Shown: positions 46,490 to 56,080, counted from the stretch's first letter. The stretch: 58,503 bases of DNA from Colwellia psychrerythraea (GCA_002163005.1 MAAF01000008.1:1-58503), one strand, 5' to 3'. Notes: generated from the sequence alone by a model not told the origin. Numbers and translations: made by a program.

Positions 46490-46912
46490 ATGGGTAGATG
46501 TTACAACAATATAGTCATTGACGCGTCAATCGAAGCCGTTTGGCAACAAATAGGCAATTTTCATGATATGTCGTGGGCGGAGGGGGTGATCAGCTCTTTA
46601 GTTAAAGTAGGTAATGTTAGCGGCACTGAAGTAGGCGCTAAGCGGATTCTAAATAATGCCATTCATGAAACTTTAGTATCACTAGATGCCAGTCAATATA
46701 CCTTTACCTATTCCATTGATGATGGGCCAGGTGCCATTGCTAAGTCAGCGGTAGATAACTATATAGGTATGGTAAATTTGTCTGAAAGCAGCACAGGTGT
46801 GTTAGTTGAATGGAGTTCTAGTTTTACTTCAGATAATGAAAATGCAGTTACTGAGTTTTGTGATCCAATTTATATGGCATTACTTGGTGCACTAAAAAAT
46901 AGCTTAAATTAA
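46490..46912 (+). CDS. SRPBCC (START-like) family protein
   Basis: A 140-residue single-domain protein with the polyketide cyclase/dehydrase-type pattern: N-terminal IDASIEAVWQQIGNFHDMSWAEGV, central NNAIHETLVSLDASQYTFTYSI, and the late LVEWSSSFTS strand before a C-terminal helix. It lacks a signal peptide. These helix-grip proteins bind hydrophobic ligands; ligand unknown. A GGGGG-rich ribosome site precedes the ATG. It is alone between gene pairs pointing away from it. Confidence 0.82.
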   Translation: MGRCYNNIVIDASIEAVWQQIGNFHDMSWAEGVISSLVKVGNVSGTEVGAKRILNNAIHETLVSLDASQYTFTYSIDDGPGAIAKSAVDNYIGMVNLSESSTGVLVEWSSSFTSDNENAVTEFCDPIYMALLGALKNSLN

Positions 46913-47097
46913 ACTCGGCTTAGTAGATATTTATTCAATGGCTACCCTGAATTACCTCAGTGTTAAATTCACATGCGATAGACAAGCTATTGACGTGTAA
47001 ATTCTCCTTCGAATAAGACCAATCCTTTTCCCACACTTTAAGGAAGCTTAAGATTAATTACCTTTTTACAGTCTGCCTTCAGGCAAGTAGCTTGGTG

Positions 47098-49047
47098 CTA
47101 ACTTGCTTTTTTTACGGGCTTCTTCTGAAATGTTCTTTTGCCGCGTTTAGGCTTAAAAGCAACTTTAGGTAAACCAGAAAAAGATTGCTGACTGGCACCT
47201 TGTACCATCTCATTGACTATAATTGTTAACGGTTGCATAAAGCTTAGATAGTTGGCATTTTTCTCACTGATTGCAGTGAGTGTTGCCTCCCATTGTGCTG
47301 TCATATCTGGCAAAGTAGCTATGGTGGGTAGTGCGGTGATTAACGCAACACCAACCTCAGTTGCGGTTATTGCTTTGCCTTGACGTTGTAAAAAACCTCG
47401 TTTAAAAAGTAAATCAATAATGCCGGCGCGAGTAGCGTCTGTACCTAGACCATCGGTTTCTTTCAGTACTTTTTTAATGGCCGCGTCATTGACGTAACGG
47501 GAAATTCCGGTCATTGCACCGAGCAGCGTTGCATCAGTAAAAGATTGCGGCGGTGACGTGTGCTTTTCTATTAATTCGCCTTGTTGGCAATGTAATAGTT
47601 GCCCTTTTGTTAAAGGAGGCAATGTTTGTTCTTGTTCTTGCCCGTGTTCTAACTTGTTTTGGTTTTTTGTTTTATTACTTTTTGGGAATAATACTTGCCA
47701 GCCCAGTTGTTTCTCTGTTTTTGCTTGGCTTACAAAGTGTCCGCCAGCAATTAACAAATTCACTTTGGTTTGCTGATAAATATAGGCAGGATAAAACTGT
47801 ACTAAATACTGACGCACAATAAGTAAATAAACATTTTTTTCAAAGGTATTTAAATTGATGCTTTCAGGTGATTTCTCGGTTGGGATAATCGCATGATGGG
47901 CGGTTATTTTTTTATCGTTCCATGCCTTACTGACTAAAGAAGTATTTGCCCCTTGTGCGGGTTTACTACAAGGTAATGATGATTTGGCGAGTGTATCAAC
48001 AATGCCACTTGCTTGCTTTAGTTGCTCTTTAGGTAAATAACGACAATCTGAGCGTGGGTAGGTAATCAGCTTATGTTTTTCATACAAAGCCTGACACACA
48101 TCAAGCACCAGTTTGGCATTCATAGAAAACTGCTTAGCAGCACTAATTTGTAATTGTGATAAATTAAAGGGCAATGGGGCGGCTTGTTGTTTTTCATTAC
48201 TTTCAATATTACTGATAGTGGCCGGTTGGTTAGCAATACGGTTAACGACATTTTCTGCCAATGCTTTTACTAAAACCCGACCTTCTTCATCGCAATATGG
48301 TTGACAGTTTTCACTTGGCTGCCATTTTGCTGTAAAAGCGATGGCTTCAGTTGACGTTAGTGCAATATGGGCCTGCACTTGGAAAAAAGGTTTACTGACA
48401 AATTTTGAAATTTCCTGTTCACGCCTAACCACTAAACCTAATAAAGGTGTTTGCACACGACCTACCGATAATACCGAGTTATAACCAGTTTTTTGCCCTT
48501 GTAAGGTATAAGCACGAGTGAGGTTAATACCATAAAGCCAATCAGCGCGTGAACGTGCTAAAGCAGAAATAGATAACGGCATAAAATCACTATTAGGTTT
48601 TAGTGAGGTAAGTGCTCGTTTGACGGCAGGTAAGTTTAAATCGCTGATCAGCAGGCGTTTAATGTTAGCTTTTTTGGTTTTTGATAATTTAAAGTAATCA
48701 ATCACTTCATCAACGAGTAATTGACCTTCTCTGTCGGGATCGCCGGCGTGAATAATTTCATCGGCTTGTTTTACCAACTTTCTTAGTACTGTCAGTTGTG
48801 CACGGGTACGGGGAATGGGTTTTAATTGCCATTGCTGTGGCACTATTGGCAAACTTTCCATGCGCCATTTTTTTAATGTCGCGTCATAATCTTCAGGGTC
48901 TGCTTGCGCCAAAATGTGTCCAATACACCAACTGACCACATCACCGTTAGCGAGCTCGATATGTGTTTTATGGTTTTTTTGTGGCTTAGGTAATGCGGCA
49001 GCAATAGCGCGACCTAAACTCGGTTTTTCGGCAATATAGAGTTTCAA
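47098..49047 (-). CDS. topB: DNA topoisomerase III
   Basis: TopB is a type IA topoisomerase that decatenates replicated DNA and recombination intermediates. The TOPRIM domain shows IAEKPSLGRAIAAALP at the N-terminus and HAGDPDREGQLLVDEV (Asp-x-Asp-x-Glu) near residue 100. The active-site tyrosine is in LITYPRSDCRYL at about residue 315. C-terminal ends are basic (KPKRGKRTFQKKPVKK). Length 649 compares with 653 in E. coli. It is a single leftward gene. Confidence 0.96.
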   Translation of the reverse strand: MKLYIAEKPSLGRAIAAALPKPQKNHKTHIELANGDVVSWCIGHILAQADPEDYDATLKKWRMESLPIVPQQWQLKPIPRTRAQLTVLRKLVKQADEIIHAGDPDREGQLLVDEVIDYFKLSKTKKANIKRLLISDLNLPAVKRALTSLKPNSDFMPLSISALARSRADWLYGINLTRAYTLQGQKTGYNSVLSVGRVQTPLLGLVVRREQEISKFVSKPFFQVQAHIALTSTEAIAFTAKWQPSENCQPYCDEEGRVLVKALAENVVNRIANQPATISNIESNEKQQAAPLPFNLSQLQISAAKQFSMNAKLVLDVCQALYEKHKLITYPRSDCRYLPKEQLKQASGIVDTLAKSSLPCSKPAQGANTSLVSKAWNDKKITAHHAIIPTEKSPESINLNTFEKNVYLLIVRQYLVQFYPAYIYQQTKVNLLIAGGHFVSQAKTEKQLGWQVLFPKSNKTKNQNKLEHGQEQEQTLPPLTKGQLLHCQQGELIEKHTSPPQSFTDATLLGAMTGISRYVNDAAIKKVLKETDGLGTDATRAGIIDLLFKRGFLQRQGKAITATEVGVALITALPTIATLPDMTAQWEATLTAISEKNANYLSFMQPLTIIVNEMVQGASQQSFSGLPKVAFKPKRGKRTFQKKPVKKAS

Positions 49048-49175
49048 GCCATGTCCAAGTGTTAGTGATTAACAACAAAGGTTTAAGTATAGTGCGTTTA
49101 CTGGTTTTATGTACAGCTTTATCGGTAAGCTTTGACTAGCTAAGGAAAGTACGCATAATGCTTAAGGTTTAGTTA

Positions 49176-49202
49176 TAAAAAAACCGCTCAAAAGAGCGGT
49201 TT
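49176..49202 (-). terminator. intrinsic terminator after the receptor remnant
   Basis: Read leftward, AAACCGCTC, loop TTTT, GAGCGGTTT and a U run form a strong hairpin (49181-49202 plus T tract), 45 bases after the receptor stop. The surviving terminator suggests that the receptor was once a transcribed gene. Confidence 0.88.
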
Positions 49203-49246
49203 GAATCTTAGCCACAGCTAAATATTACCTGCTTAAACAGTAAATA

Positions 49247-49735
49247 TTAAAATTCGTAACGGGCAACAAATGATACATAACGCTCTGTTTGACGGTCAGT
49301 AATACTTCCGTAATCAGCATTTTTAACTAAGTTACCATCATCATTTAGGGACGTTCTTGTTTCATTAATATTGGTCGCTGAATCGCTATCAAATACATTA
49401 TAAACTGTCGCTTTGAATGATAAATCACCCTCCATTACTTCAGTAATATACGTTAATGATAAGTCGACATTAGTCACCCAATCAAGGTTACCTTTTGAAC
49501 CACGTTTAGCTGGTTGTTCGTTTTCATCGTAAAAGCTCTCATGACCAGTATTGCCATAACATGCTTCCCATACATTACCAGCAGCACAGCTATCTACGCC
49601 TGTTGGATGACGACCAAGGTAACTTTGTGGACGACCAGAGCTGATACTCGAAACGAAACCAAAAATTAAGTTTTCAGTAATGTCGTAACTACCGTTAAAC
49701 TTGAATACATGGGAATAACCATTCTCTTCAATCAA
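49247..49735 (-). pseudogene. TonB-dependent receptor, C-terminal remnant
   Basis: About 150 residues of an outer-membrane beta barrel remain: HVFKFNGSYDITENLIFGFV, SSGRPQSYLG, LDWVTNVDLSLTYI, FKATVYNVFDSD, and the terminal QTERYVSFVARYEF ending in Phe as outer-membrane proteins do. A whole receptor has 700-1000 residues, so more than three quarters, including the plug and signal peptide, is gone. The open frame starts with a TTG inside sequence that belongs to the window's repeat family (49713-49745), which marks the break point. Two cysteines in CAAGNVWEACYG are typical of receptors with a disulfide loop. Confidence 0.85.
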
Positions 49736-49745
49736 TGCCTTGCCT
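49713..49745 (-). repeat. 33-bp internal piece of the MITE-like repeat
   Basis: On the minus strand this stretch, beginning AGGCAAGGCATTGATTGAAG, matches 55779-55811 of the 201-bp element with one mismatch. It joins directly to the receptor remnant. Confidence 0.85.
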
Positions 49746-49856
49746 CTAAGCCTTTTAACTCTCGCTGAGTGGGAAGAAACTTATTGGAATTAGTATTATT
49801 CAGCGCAATGCCGTTATGTGGATGATATTTACTGGCACTGTCTGGTAAAGAGGGTA
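49746..49856 (-). other. unassigned sequence beside the receptor break point
   Basis: Between the repeat piece and the next gene one frame is open and reads SLPDSASKYHPHNGIALNNT and then NSNKFLPTQRELKGLEARH before stopping in the repeat. It may be the tail of another lost gene that was fused to the receptor by recombination through the repeat. I do not recognise it. Confidence 0.3.
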
Positions 49857-50714
49857 TTAATGCTTATGCTTGAAAGTCAGTACTAGAATGGTACCGAATA
49901 ATATAGCAATAGAAGCGATTATTATACGTAATGTAATGGTTTCATTTAGTAATAGGGCACCCGCTAAAGTTACTAGTAGTGGAACACTTAATTGCACAAT
50001 CGCAGCTTGAGTGGCTTTAAGTTCAGGCAAAACACTATACCAAATAATATAGCCGATGCCAGAAGTGACAATACCTGATAGTAGCGCATAAATAACACCT
50101 ATGTTTGCTAAGTCGATAGTGTTATTTGTGGACAGGTAAACTATGAGCCATAACAGTGTTGCCATGGGGGCTGCTTTAATGAAGTTTCCAGCAGTAGTGG
50201 CTGCGGGGCTACTTGCACCTCTGCCTTGCAGTGTATAAATGCTCCAAGCGACCCCTGAAATACACATCAAGAATGCTCCCATAAAAGAAGGTGCGCTTAT
50301 ACCCGGTAGCATCAAAATGACTAGCCCAGCAAGTGCCAAAACAAAACCGACTAGTTGTATTACGTTTAGTCGCTCTCCTTCACGGTAACCCGCAATAGTC
50401 ATAGTAATTTGTACCGAACCAAAGAGCAATAAAGCACCTGTGCCAGCTGCAATCAATCCGTAACCATAAGTAAAGCTCACAGCATAAATAAACAAAGCAA
50501 AAGCAGCAAACCATGTACCGCCTTGCAATATTTTTTTATCTTTTTTTAGCGCTAAAAATAACCACAAGAATAGTGCTCCTGAGACAACTCTAAGCATAAT
50601 AAAACTGGCTTCATCAATAGTGGTTTTTTCTAAAGCAAAACGAGTTATCAATGAGTTAGCAGCAAAAGCTAATAGTGATAAAAAAGTGATTAGAATGATG
50701 CGAAGTCGAGTCAT
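49857..50714 (-). CDS. EamA-family (DMT) transporter
   Basis: The 285-residue protein has ten membrane helices in two EamA repeats (first about residues 5-130, second about 140-280), with typical GTGALLLFGSVQITMTI and SGIVTSGIGYIIWYSVLPEL loops. DMT carriers of this type export metabolites or amino acids; the substrate cannot be told. It is a single leftward gene. The end lies beside the decayed receptor region. Confidence 0.88.
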   Translation of the reverse strand: MTRLRIILITFLSLLAFAANSLITRFALEKTTIDEASFIMLRVVSGALFLWLFLALKKDKKILQGGTWFAAFALFIYAVSFTYGYGLIAAGTGALLLFGSVQITMTIAGYREGERLNVIQLVGFVLALAGLVILMLPGISAPSFMGAFLMCISGVAWSIYTLQGRGASSPAATTAGNFIKAAPMATLLWLIVYLSTNNTIDLANIGVIYALLSGIVTSGIGYIIWYSVLPELKATQAAIVQLSVPLLVTLAGALLLNETITLRIIIASIAILFGTILVLTFKHKH

Positions 50715-50846
50715 ATTTTTGCCTTATTTTTGCTTGAGGAAACTATAATGAGAGCAGAGATGACTCAGTTGCATATTTAAAGGTAATGTTGAAAATGTAA
50801 GGTGAAAGCTAACCAAATAGGTAAGCAAACACCTTAGTAGGTAAAA

Positions 50847-52742
50847 TTAGACCATATCATCAAAAGGGTTTTTGCTAGGTAGTGCGATGCTATTTTTGAA
50901 TTCAGCGAAGGTTAAACTATCGTTAGTTAATTCAATATCAGCTTCATTGATCAGACCTTCACCAAATTTATAAATTAAATCAAACTGACCATTATTCGCG
51001 TTATTACGATAAACTTGTTGGGCTTGTTCTACTTCAATTAATTTTTGTTGGTAAGTTTCCATTGCCTCTGCACCATAACGTTTCTCCATCATTGTTAAAC
51101 TTACTTTTGGAGAAAAAACAGTAGCGGTTGCATTATTGCCACCAAAGCCTTTTGAATTGATAAACGCGATATCCATATCAGGGCAGTGCCAATGTTCTGT
51201 AGCAATATTAAGGTGCTCGTTATGAACGTCTTCAGCAACTTCATCAATAGTGGTAATACCGGGCATAATATTATCGCTGAAAATACCTAACGCCATCGCC
51301 ATTTGATCGCCACTTGCAGGGCCTAGCGTGTGACCAATATAAGCTTTAGGTGCTGCAACAGGCCAATTTTCGATGTTAAAACATTCTGCGACTTTATGAT
51401 AAATTAATGACTCAGTAACGCGGTTTTGTGGAGTGCTTGAACCATGTGCCAAAATAAAGCTACGCTCTTGTAGTGCTTCTTTACCTAAAACTTGCTCGGC
51501 TAAAGCGACGGACTTGGCCATAGTAATATAGTTACCAGGACCAGGTGCAGTAATCGATTTTTTATAACCATCAGCATTAATGAATACATCGGCAACAGAG
51601 CCAAGTATTTTTGCGCCCATCTCTAACGCAAGAGCATCATCCATCAAGACAATAAATTGTGCACCTTCACCCATGGTGAAACCACAGTTATTACCAAATG
51701 GACGGCTAGTTCGGCGATGATCAGCAGTATCAGTACCATCAAGTTTCTTTAGCCCTTCTTCATTGGCTAATGCACTCATGTTGCCAAAACCTTCAATCAT
51801 TTCTGGTGTAATAGGGGCTTCACTACTACCAACAATAGCGATACGTGTACGGCCAGCGGCCATGTCATGTGTCGCTGCACGTAGGTTATATAAAAATGTT
51901 GCACAAGCACCCGAGCTAGTAAAAGTAGTGCCGACATTGCCAGTAACATAAGCATTGATAAAATCGGTAGACATAGTATTAAGTCCCAGCGCTAATTGCT
52001 TAGTACTGACACGTGAACCGGTTAAACGGCTTTTAACTAAACCACCAAAACCTTCATCATGCATTTGTCCAGCTATTGAAGCTGAGTATGTCCCTACTTC
52101 ATCAGGACTAATTTTATCTAAAATGGCATCCCATTCCAACCCAGTAGAGCGAATAGCGTCCGTTGCCGCAAAGATTGTTACTTGTAAGCCGCGAGGATGG
52201 TTTCGACTTTTATAAAGCTTAGTAGGTTCGAATCCTGTAGGGAACTGACCTGCGGCTTTAATTGGATTATCACGATATGAATCGTGGGTAATTGTTAGTT
52301 GCTCAGGGATTTCGACAGAAACTCTACCTTCACCTAAGTCATTTACAAGCCATGAACTTGGTAACGGTTTAGGTAACTCTTTGGCACGTAATTCAAACGT
52401 TATCGGTTTATCTGTAGGGCTGATATTCATTTTTTGATGCCAGTGAGTCGCATCAGGATCAAAATGATTTTTTTCAATTTTACGAATTAATGTACCGGCA
52501 AGAATTTGTTGCCCAAATTTGCTTTCGATCTCATCAGCTAAAACAACATTACCGTCGGCATCAACTAAAGTATCATCTTTTTTTGTGATAATTTTCATTA
52601 AACTCGCTAAGCCTACAAACGTTTCTTGGCGTGCTTGAGCTGTTAACTTGTCGATTACTATACGTCGGAAGCCTTGATGAAACGAAGTACGACCTGAAGC
52701 ATTAATGCCGCCCATGCCAATAATTAAAGGTAAACGTGTCAT
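50847..52742 (-). CDS. large beta-ketoacyl synthase family protein
   Basis: I set the start at ATG 52742 (MTRLPLIIGMGGINASGRTS) and not at the GTG four codons upstream; this gives 631 residues, some 200 more than FabB/FabF. The thiolase-fold core has the catalytic triad: Cys280 (SSGACATFLYNL), His in ILAHGSSTPQNRV and His in YIGHTLGPASGDQMA. EAPITPEMIEGFGNM and GEGAQFIVLMDDA also match condensing enzymes. The extra N-terminal 180 residues have no known motif. It may extend or condense acyl chains in fatty acid or related lipid synthesis; no ACP or other PKS gene is adjacent. It is divergent from an AraC-type regulator that may control it. Confidence 0.85.
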   Translation of the reverse strand: MTRLPLIIGMGGINASGRTSFHQGFRRIVIDKLTAQARQETFVGLASLMKIITKKDDTLVDADGNVVLADEIESKFGQQILAGTLIRKIEKNHFDPDATHWHQKMNISPTDKPITFELRAKELPKPLPSSWLVNDLGEGRVSVEIPEQLTITHDSYRDNPIKAAGQFPTGFEPTKLYKSRNHPRGLQVTIFAATDAIRSTGLEWDAILDKISPDEVGTYSASIAGQMHDEGFGGLVKSRLTGSRVSTKQLALGLNTMSTDFINAYVTGNVGTTFTSSGACATFLYNLRAATHDMAAGRTRIAIVGSSEAPITPEMIEGFGNMSALANEEGLKKLDGTDTADHRRTSRPFGNNCGFTMGEGAQFIVLMDDALALEMGAKILGSVADVFINADGYKKSITAPGPGNYITMAKSVALAEQVLGKEALQERSFILAHGSSTPQNRVTESLIYHKVAECFNIENWPVAAPKAYIGHTLGPASGDQMAMALGIFSDNIMPGITTIDEVAEDVHNEHLNIATEHWHCPDMDIAFINSKGFGGNNATATVFSPKVSLTMMEKRYGAEAMETYQQKLIEVEQAQQVYRNNANNGQFDLIYKFGEGLINEADIELTNDSLTFAEFKNSIALPSKNPFDDMV

Positions 52743-52948
52743 GTCATAGCCCACTTAATAAATTTGAATAATGCAAAATAGTTATATAACCGTTCCCAAT
52801 CAAAGTGCATTCTGAAATCAGCACCATGATTGCTATCGGTATATCGTGTTAGATAGTAGCTATTCTAATGATTATTAAAAATAATAATAAGCATAAATGG
52901 CCTTGTAGTGTGTAATAATGGCCATTAATGGTGCGTAGAGAAGAAATA

Positions 52949-53983
52949 ATGCCTAATAAGCGAATTAAAACAGATAATTTATCAGATAGTCTAACTGTAA
53001 ATTTATTGATTTATCCTCACGTTTTGGCAACGGGAGTAACATTACCTGTTGAAATGTTACTCGCCGGCGAAGCCTTTGCTAGGCGTTATGATAAATCGGT
53101 ATTAGCACTTAACACGCAATTTTTAAGTGAATCGTCAGATAAAATAAAGTCACGTGCTGGCATTACCATGGTTGCAGATATCACCCTTGATAGTGAATTA
53201 TCGGTTAGCTCAGTCCCGCCTGATATTATTATTGTGCCAAGTTTATGGCGCAATCCTCGCCCTATACTTAGAAGTCATCAAAAATTAGTGGCTTGGTTGC
53301 AACACTGTTGGCAGCAAGGAAGTACGTTAATTGGCGTTGGTACCGGGGTGTGTTTCTTGGCTGAGTCAGGTTTATTAGATAATCACTCAGCAACTACACA
53401 TTGGCATTATGTTGACCAATTTAAGCGAGATTATCCAAAAGTTGATTTAAAGCCCGATTTTTTTATTACTCAATCTGAACGTATTTATTGTGCTGCGAGC
53501 CTAAATGCATTGGCTGATATCATTGTTCATCTAATCGCTCAGCATTATGGTAAGGCGGCAGCACAAAATGTAGAACGAAACTTCTCCCATGAAATACGTA
53601 AACCTTATGAAGAACAGCGGTATTTAGAGGGGGCGGGGGATAGGCATGCCGATGAGTTAATTGCTGAAATTCAATTTTGGCTACGCACGAATTTAACTTC
53701 TGAATTAACACTGACAGAGATTGCTAAGCAGTTTGGTATGAGCCAGCGTTCATTTACTCGTCGATTTAAAGCGGCTACTGGCGTGCGCGCAACACAATAC
53801 TGGCAGCAGTTGAGAATCGAAACAGCAAAAGAATTATTGGCATCAAGTAATTTAACTATACAAGAAATAGCTGATCAGGTGGGATATCAAGATCAAGGGC
53901 ATTTAACGCGCTTATTTAAAAAAGATTTAAACTTAACACCAAAAGCCTATCGTGCCATGGTAAGGAAAAAATTGTTCAGCTAA
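52949..53983 (+). CDS. GlxA-type AraC regulator with DJ-1/PfpI domain
   Basis: The N-terminal domain (about residues 15-190) is of the class I glutamine amidotransferase-like DJ-1/PfpI type (PDIIIVPSLWR, LIGVGTGVCFLAESGLL with a Cys at the elbow, ATTHWHY). The C-terminal AraC domain has two helix-turn-helix motifs (LTLTEIAKQFGMSQRSFTRRF and LTIQEIADQVGYQDQGHLTR). I chose ATG 52949 (MPNKRIKT) with AGAGAAG upstream; 344 residues. It is divergent from the ketoacyl synthase gene, 206 bases away, the usual arrangement for a regulator and its target. Confidence 0.88.
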   Translation: MPNKRIKTDNLSDSLTVNLLIYPHVLATGVTLPVEMLLAGEAFARRYDKSVLALNTQFLSESSDKIKSRAGITMVADITLDSELSVSSVPPDIIIVPSLWRNPRPILRSHQKLVAWLQHCWQQGSTLIGVGTGVCFLAESGLLDNHSATTHWHYVDQFKRDYPKVDLKPDFFITQSERIYCAASLNALADIIVHLIAQHYGKAAAQNVERNFSHEIRKPYEEQRYLEGAGDRHADELIAEIQFWLRTNLTSELTLTEIAKQFGMSQRSFTRRFKAATGVRATQYWQQLRIETAKELLASSNLTIQEIADQVGYQDQGHLTRLFKKDLNLTPKAYRAMVRKKLFS

Positions 53984-54004
53984 AGTAGGCCAGAGCAACA
54001 GCCC

Positions 54005-54883
54005 CTAGCCTAAGGGATGATAGATCACTTTATTTTTTCCATTCGATTTCGCTTCATAGAGTAAATTATCAACTCGCTTAGCAATAGAGTTAGGGCAATC
54101 ACCCGTGGTTACTTCACAGATCCCCAAGCTGATAGTGATGTTAATATCTGAAAATAGAGCTTTACATGCTACGATTTTTCTTAATTTTTCGGCTAATTTA
54201 ATCGCATCAACCTTAGTTTTTGACTCCGATAAAATGACAAATTCTTCACCACCAATTCTAAATAGATGATCTGTTTCTCTAATGTTTTTTTCGAGAAGAG
54301 CACCAAAATTTTGCAATACAGTATCACCAACATCATGACCAAAATTATCATTAATGTTTTTAAAGTCATCAATATCTATGCTAATAATTGAGAAAGGGGT
54401 GTGGTAACGCTCAAAAACAGCGAGTAAGGATTTAATTTTAAGGTTGTACGCTTTTCTATTTTTTACGCGTGTAAGTTCATCGAGCAACGTTTGCTTTTGT
54501 AATTGTTGATTGGCTTTTTCTAATGAAGTGATATCTCGACTAATACCTAAAATCCCGATGTTAGTACCATCATACACAAAAGGAATTTTTTTAGTTAAAA
54601 GATAAACTTTTTTGTTATTAGGATAGGTAACCCATTCTTCATTGGATCTGACATTGCCTTGAGCGAGCATAAGCTTATCGTGTTTTCTGAACAGGGTAGC
54701 CAAATTATGGTCAAATATTTCAAAGTCATCCTTACCAATAAGGTCCTCAGTCCTTTTACCGATAAAATTGAGGAAGGCAGTATTACAGCCAATATATTTG
54801 AAGTGTTTATCTTTATAAAAAATCAAGTCATCAATTAGGTCTATGACGGAGCTAAGTAATAGGGTCTTTCCTGAATGTTTCAT
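54005..54883 (-). CDS. PAS-GGDEF diguanylate cyclase
   Basis: Residues about 10-120 form a PAS domain (DLIFYKDKHFKYIGCNTAFL, GILGISRDITSLEKA), a short coiled coil follows, and the GGDEF domain covers about 130-290. The active site is Gly211-Gly-Glu-Glu-Phe215, a form that is active in known cyclases. An inhibitory I-site Arg202-x-x-Asp205 sits exactly 5 residues before it, so product inhibition by c-di-GMP is likely. No membrane segment and no EAL domain. It makes c-di-GMP in the cytoplasm in reply to an unknown PAS ligand. Confidence 0.92.
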   Translation of the reverse strand: MKHSGKTLLLSSVIDLIDDLIFYKDKHFKYIGCNTAFLNFIGKRTEDLIGKDDFEIFDHNLATLFRKHDKLMLAQGNVRSNEEWVTYPNNKKVYLLTKKIPFVYDGTNIGILGISRDITSLEKANQQLQKQTLLDELTRVKNRKAYNLKIKSLLAVFERYHTPFSIISIDIDDFKNINDNFGHDVGDTVLQNFGALLEKNIRETDHLFRIGGEEFVILSESKTKVDAIKLAEKLRKIVACKALFSDINITISLGICEVTTGDCPNSIAKRVDNLLYEAKSNGKNKVIYHPLG

Positions 54884-55063
54884 GGAGCTCTCCTTGAGCT
54901 AACTCGTTTGCTTAATTGCGGTGACAAGAAGTAAAGGGAGAAGAGCTTTACCTAACTAATATAGCCATAAAGTCACTCTTTAAGCAAAACAAACAGCAAA
55001 TACTTGTCACACGCTATCAGCTACGGCAAAATAACAGTACAAACATTACTATTTGAGAAATAC

Positions 55064-55708
55064 ATGAGCGAAAAACTATCAACCGCACTTTCTTTAGCCG
55101 AAAAACAAATTAGCCAAATGCTGGTCATGCAAGATGCGATGAACAGTCGTGTTAGTGATACATGGCGTGATAATGGCTATGAGTGGTATCGTGCCATTTG
55201 GGTAGAATGTGCTGAGATGTTAGATCATCATGGTTGGAAGTGGTGGAAACACCAAGAAATAGACATTGCTCAAGTACAATTAGAACTTGTTGATATTTTT
55301 CACTTTGGTTTGAGTTTACGTTTAATATCCGGTGATAGCGCCGAATTAATTGCTAGTGAACTTGCCAAAGAGCTTCATCAAGGTACGGCAGAAAATGATT
55401 TTAAAATAGCACTAGAAAATTTAGCTTCGGCTGCGGTTACAAACAAAGCCTTTGATGCTAAGGCGTTAGCTGATTGTATGTCATTAATGAATATGGACTT
55501 AGATGAACTGTTCCGTCAATACGTTGGTAAAAACACCTTAAACTTTTTCCGTCAAGATCATGGCTATAAAGAAGGTAGCTATATTAAAGAATGGCACGGA
55601 GAAGAAGACAACGAAGTATTGGCTAAATTAGTTACTACGTTAGATGCTGGCGCAGAAGACTTTCAGCAACAACTATATAAAGCACTAGAAGGTAAGTACC
55701 CAGCCTAA
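55064..55708 (+). CDS. dimeric dUTPase (dUTPase_2 family)
   Basis: This all-alpha dUTP diphosphatase keeps uracil out of DNA and supplies dUMP for thymidylate synthesis. Metal-binding motifs EWYRAIWVECAEML and QVQLELVDIFHF (ExxE and ExxD) match the dimeric family found in Leishmania, Campylobacter and several gammaproteobacteria. I chose ATG 55064 (MSEKLSTALSLAEKQI) with GAGAAA upstream; the longer frame has no ribosome site. 214 residues. It is unrelated to the trimeric Dut. It is alone, followed by a repeat element. Confidence 0.88.
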   Translation: MSEKLSTALSLAEKQISQMLVMQDAMNSRVSDTWRDNGYEWYRAIWVECAEMLDHHGWKWWKHQEIDIAQVQLELVDIFHFGLSLRLISGDSAELIASELAKELHQGTAENDFKIALENLASAAVTNKAFDAKALADCMSLMNMDLDELFRQYVGKNTLNFFRQDHGYKEGSYIKEWHGEEDNEVLAKLVTTLDAGAEDFQQQLYKALEGKYPA

Positions 55709-55725
55709 GCTATTTATGAGGTGTC

Positions 55726-55926
55726 TATACCCAAACTACCTGAAGATGCAGGTTTCAGCTGGAATTAGAAATGCTTTTAGGCAAGGCATTGATTGAAGAG
55801 AATAGTTATTCTATTGTCGAAATCAATAACGCAGCATAAAGCGTTTCTAAATCAGCCCTGCGGGGACGCCTGAGCAATTCATGATCAAGCGTCCTGGAAC
55901 ACGCATCTTCAAGTGGCTTGGGTATA
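55726..55926. repeat. full-length MITE-like element, 201 bp
   Basis: The ends are 24-base imperfect inverted repeats: TATACCCAAACTACCTGAAG at 55726 and CTTCAAGTGGCTTGGGTATA ending at 55926 (3 mismatches in 24). The interior carries no gene. Pieces of it recur at 13740, 29787 and 49713. Immediately beyond the right end lies another palindrome, ATCGTCTA...TAGACGAT (55927-55950). No obvious target duplication was found. Confidence 0.85.
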
Positions 55927-56080
55927 ATCGTCTACTATATAATAGACGATATAGATGCAGTGTTTTGGCGCTACAGCTACCTATTATCATAAGTTTCAAT
56001 AAGCCTACCTTGCTGTAATAAGTCATCTCTACACTAGCAAATATAACCTATCTAAAAAATCTCTCTTAAGAATCGATCTC

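Noticed and set aside
47553..47822. 89-codon frame on the plus strand
   Set aside because: Antisense to topB, overlapping the disordered C-terminal part; no independent evidence.
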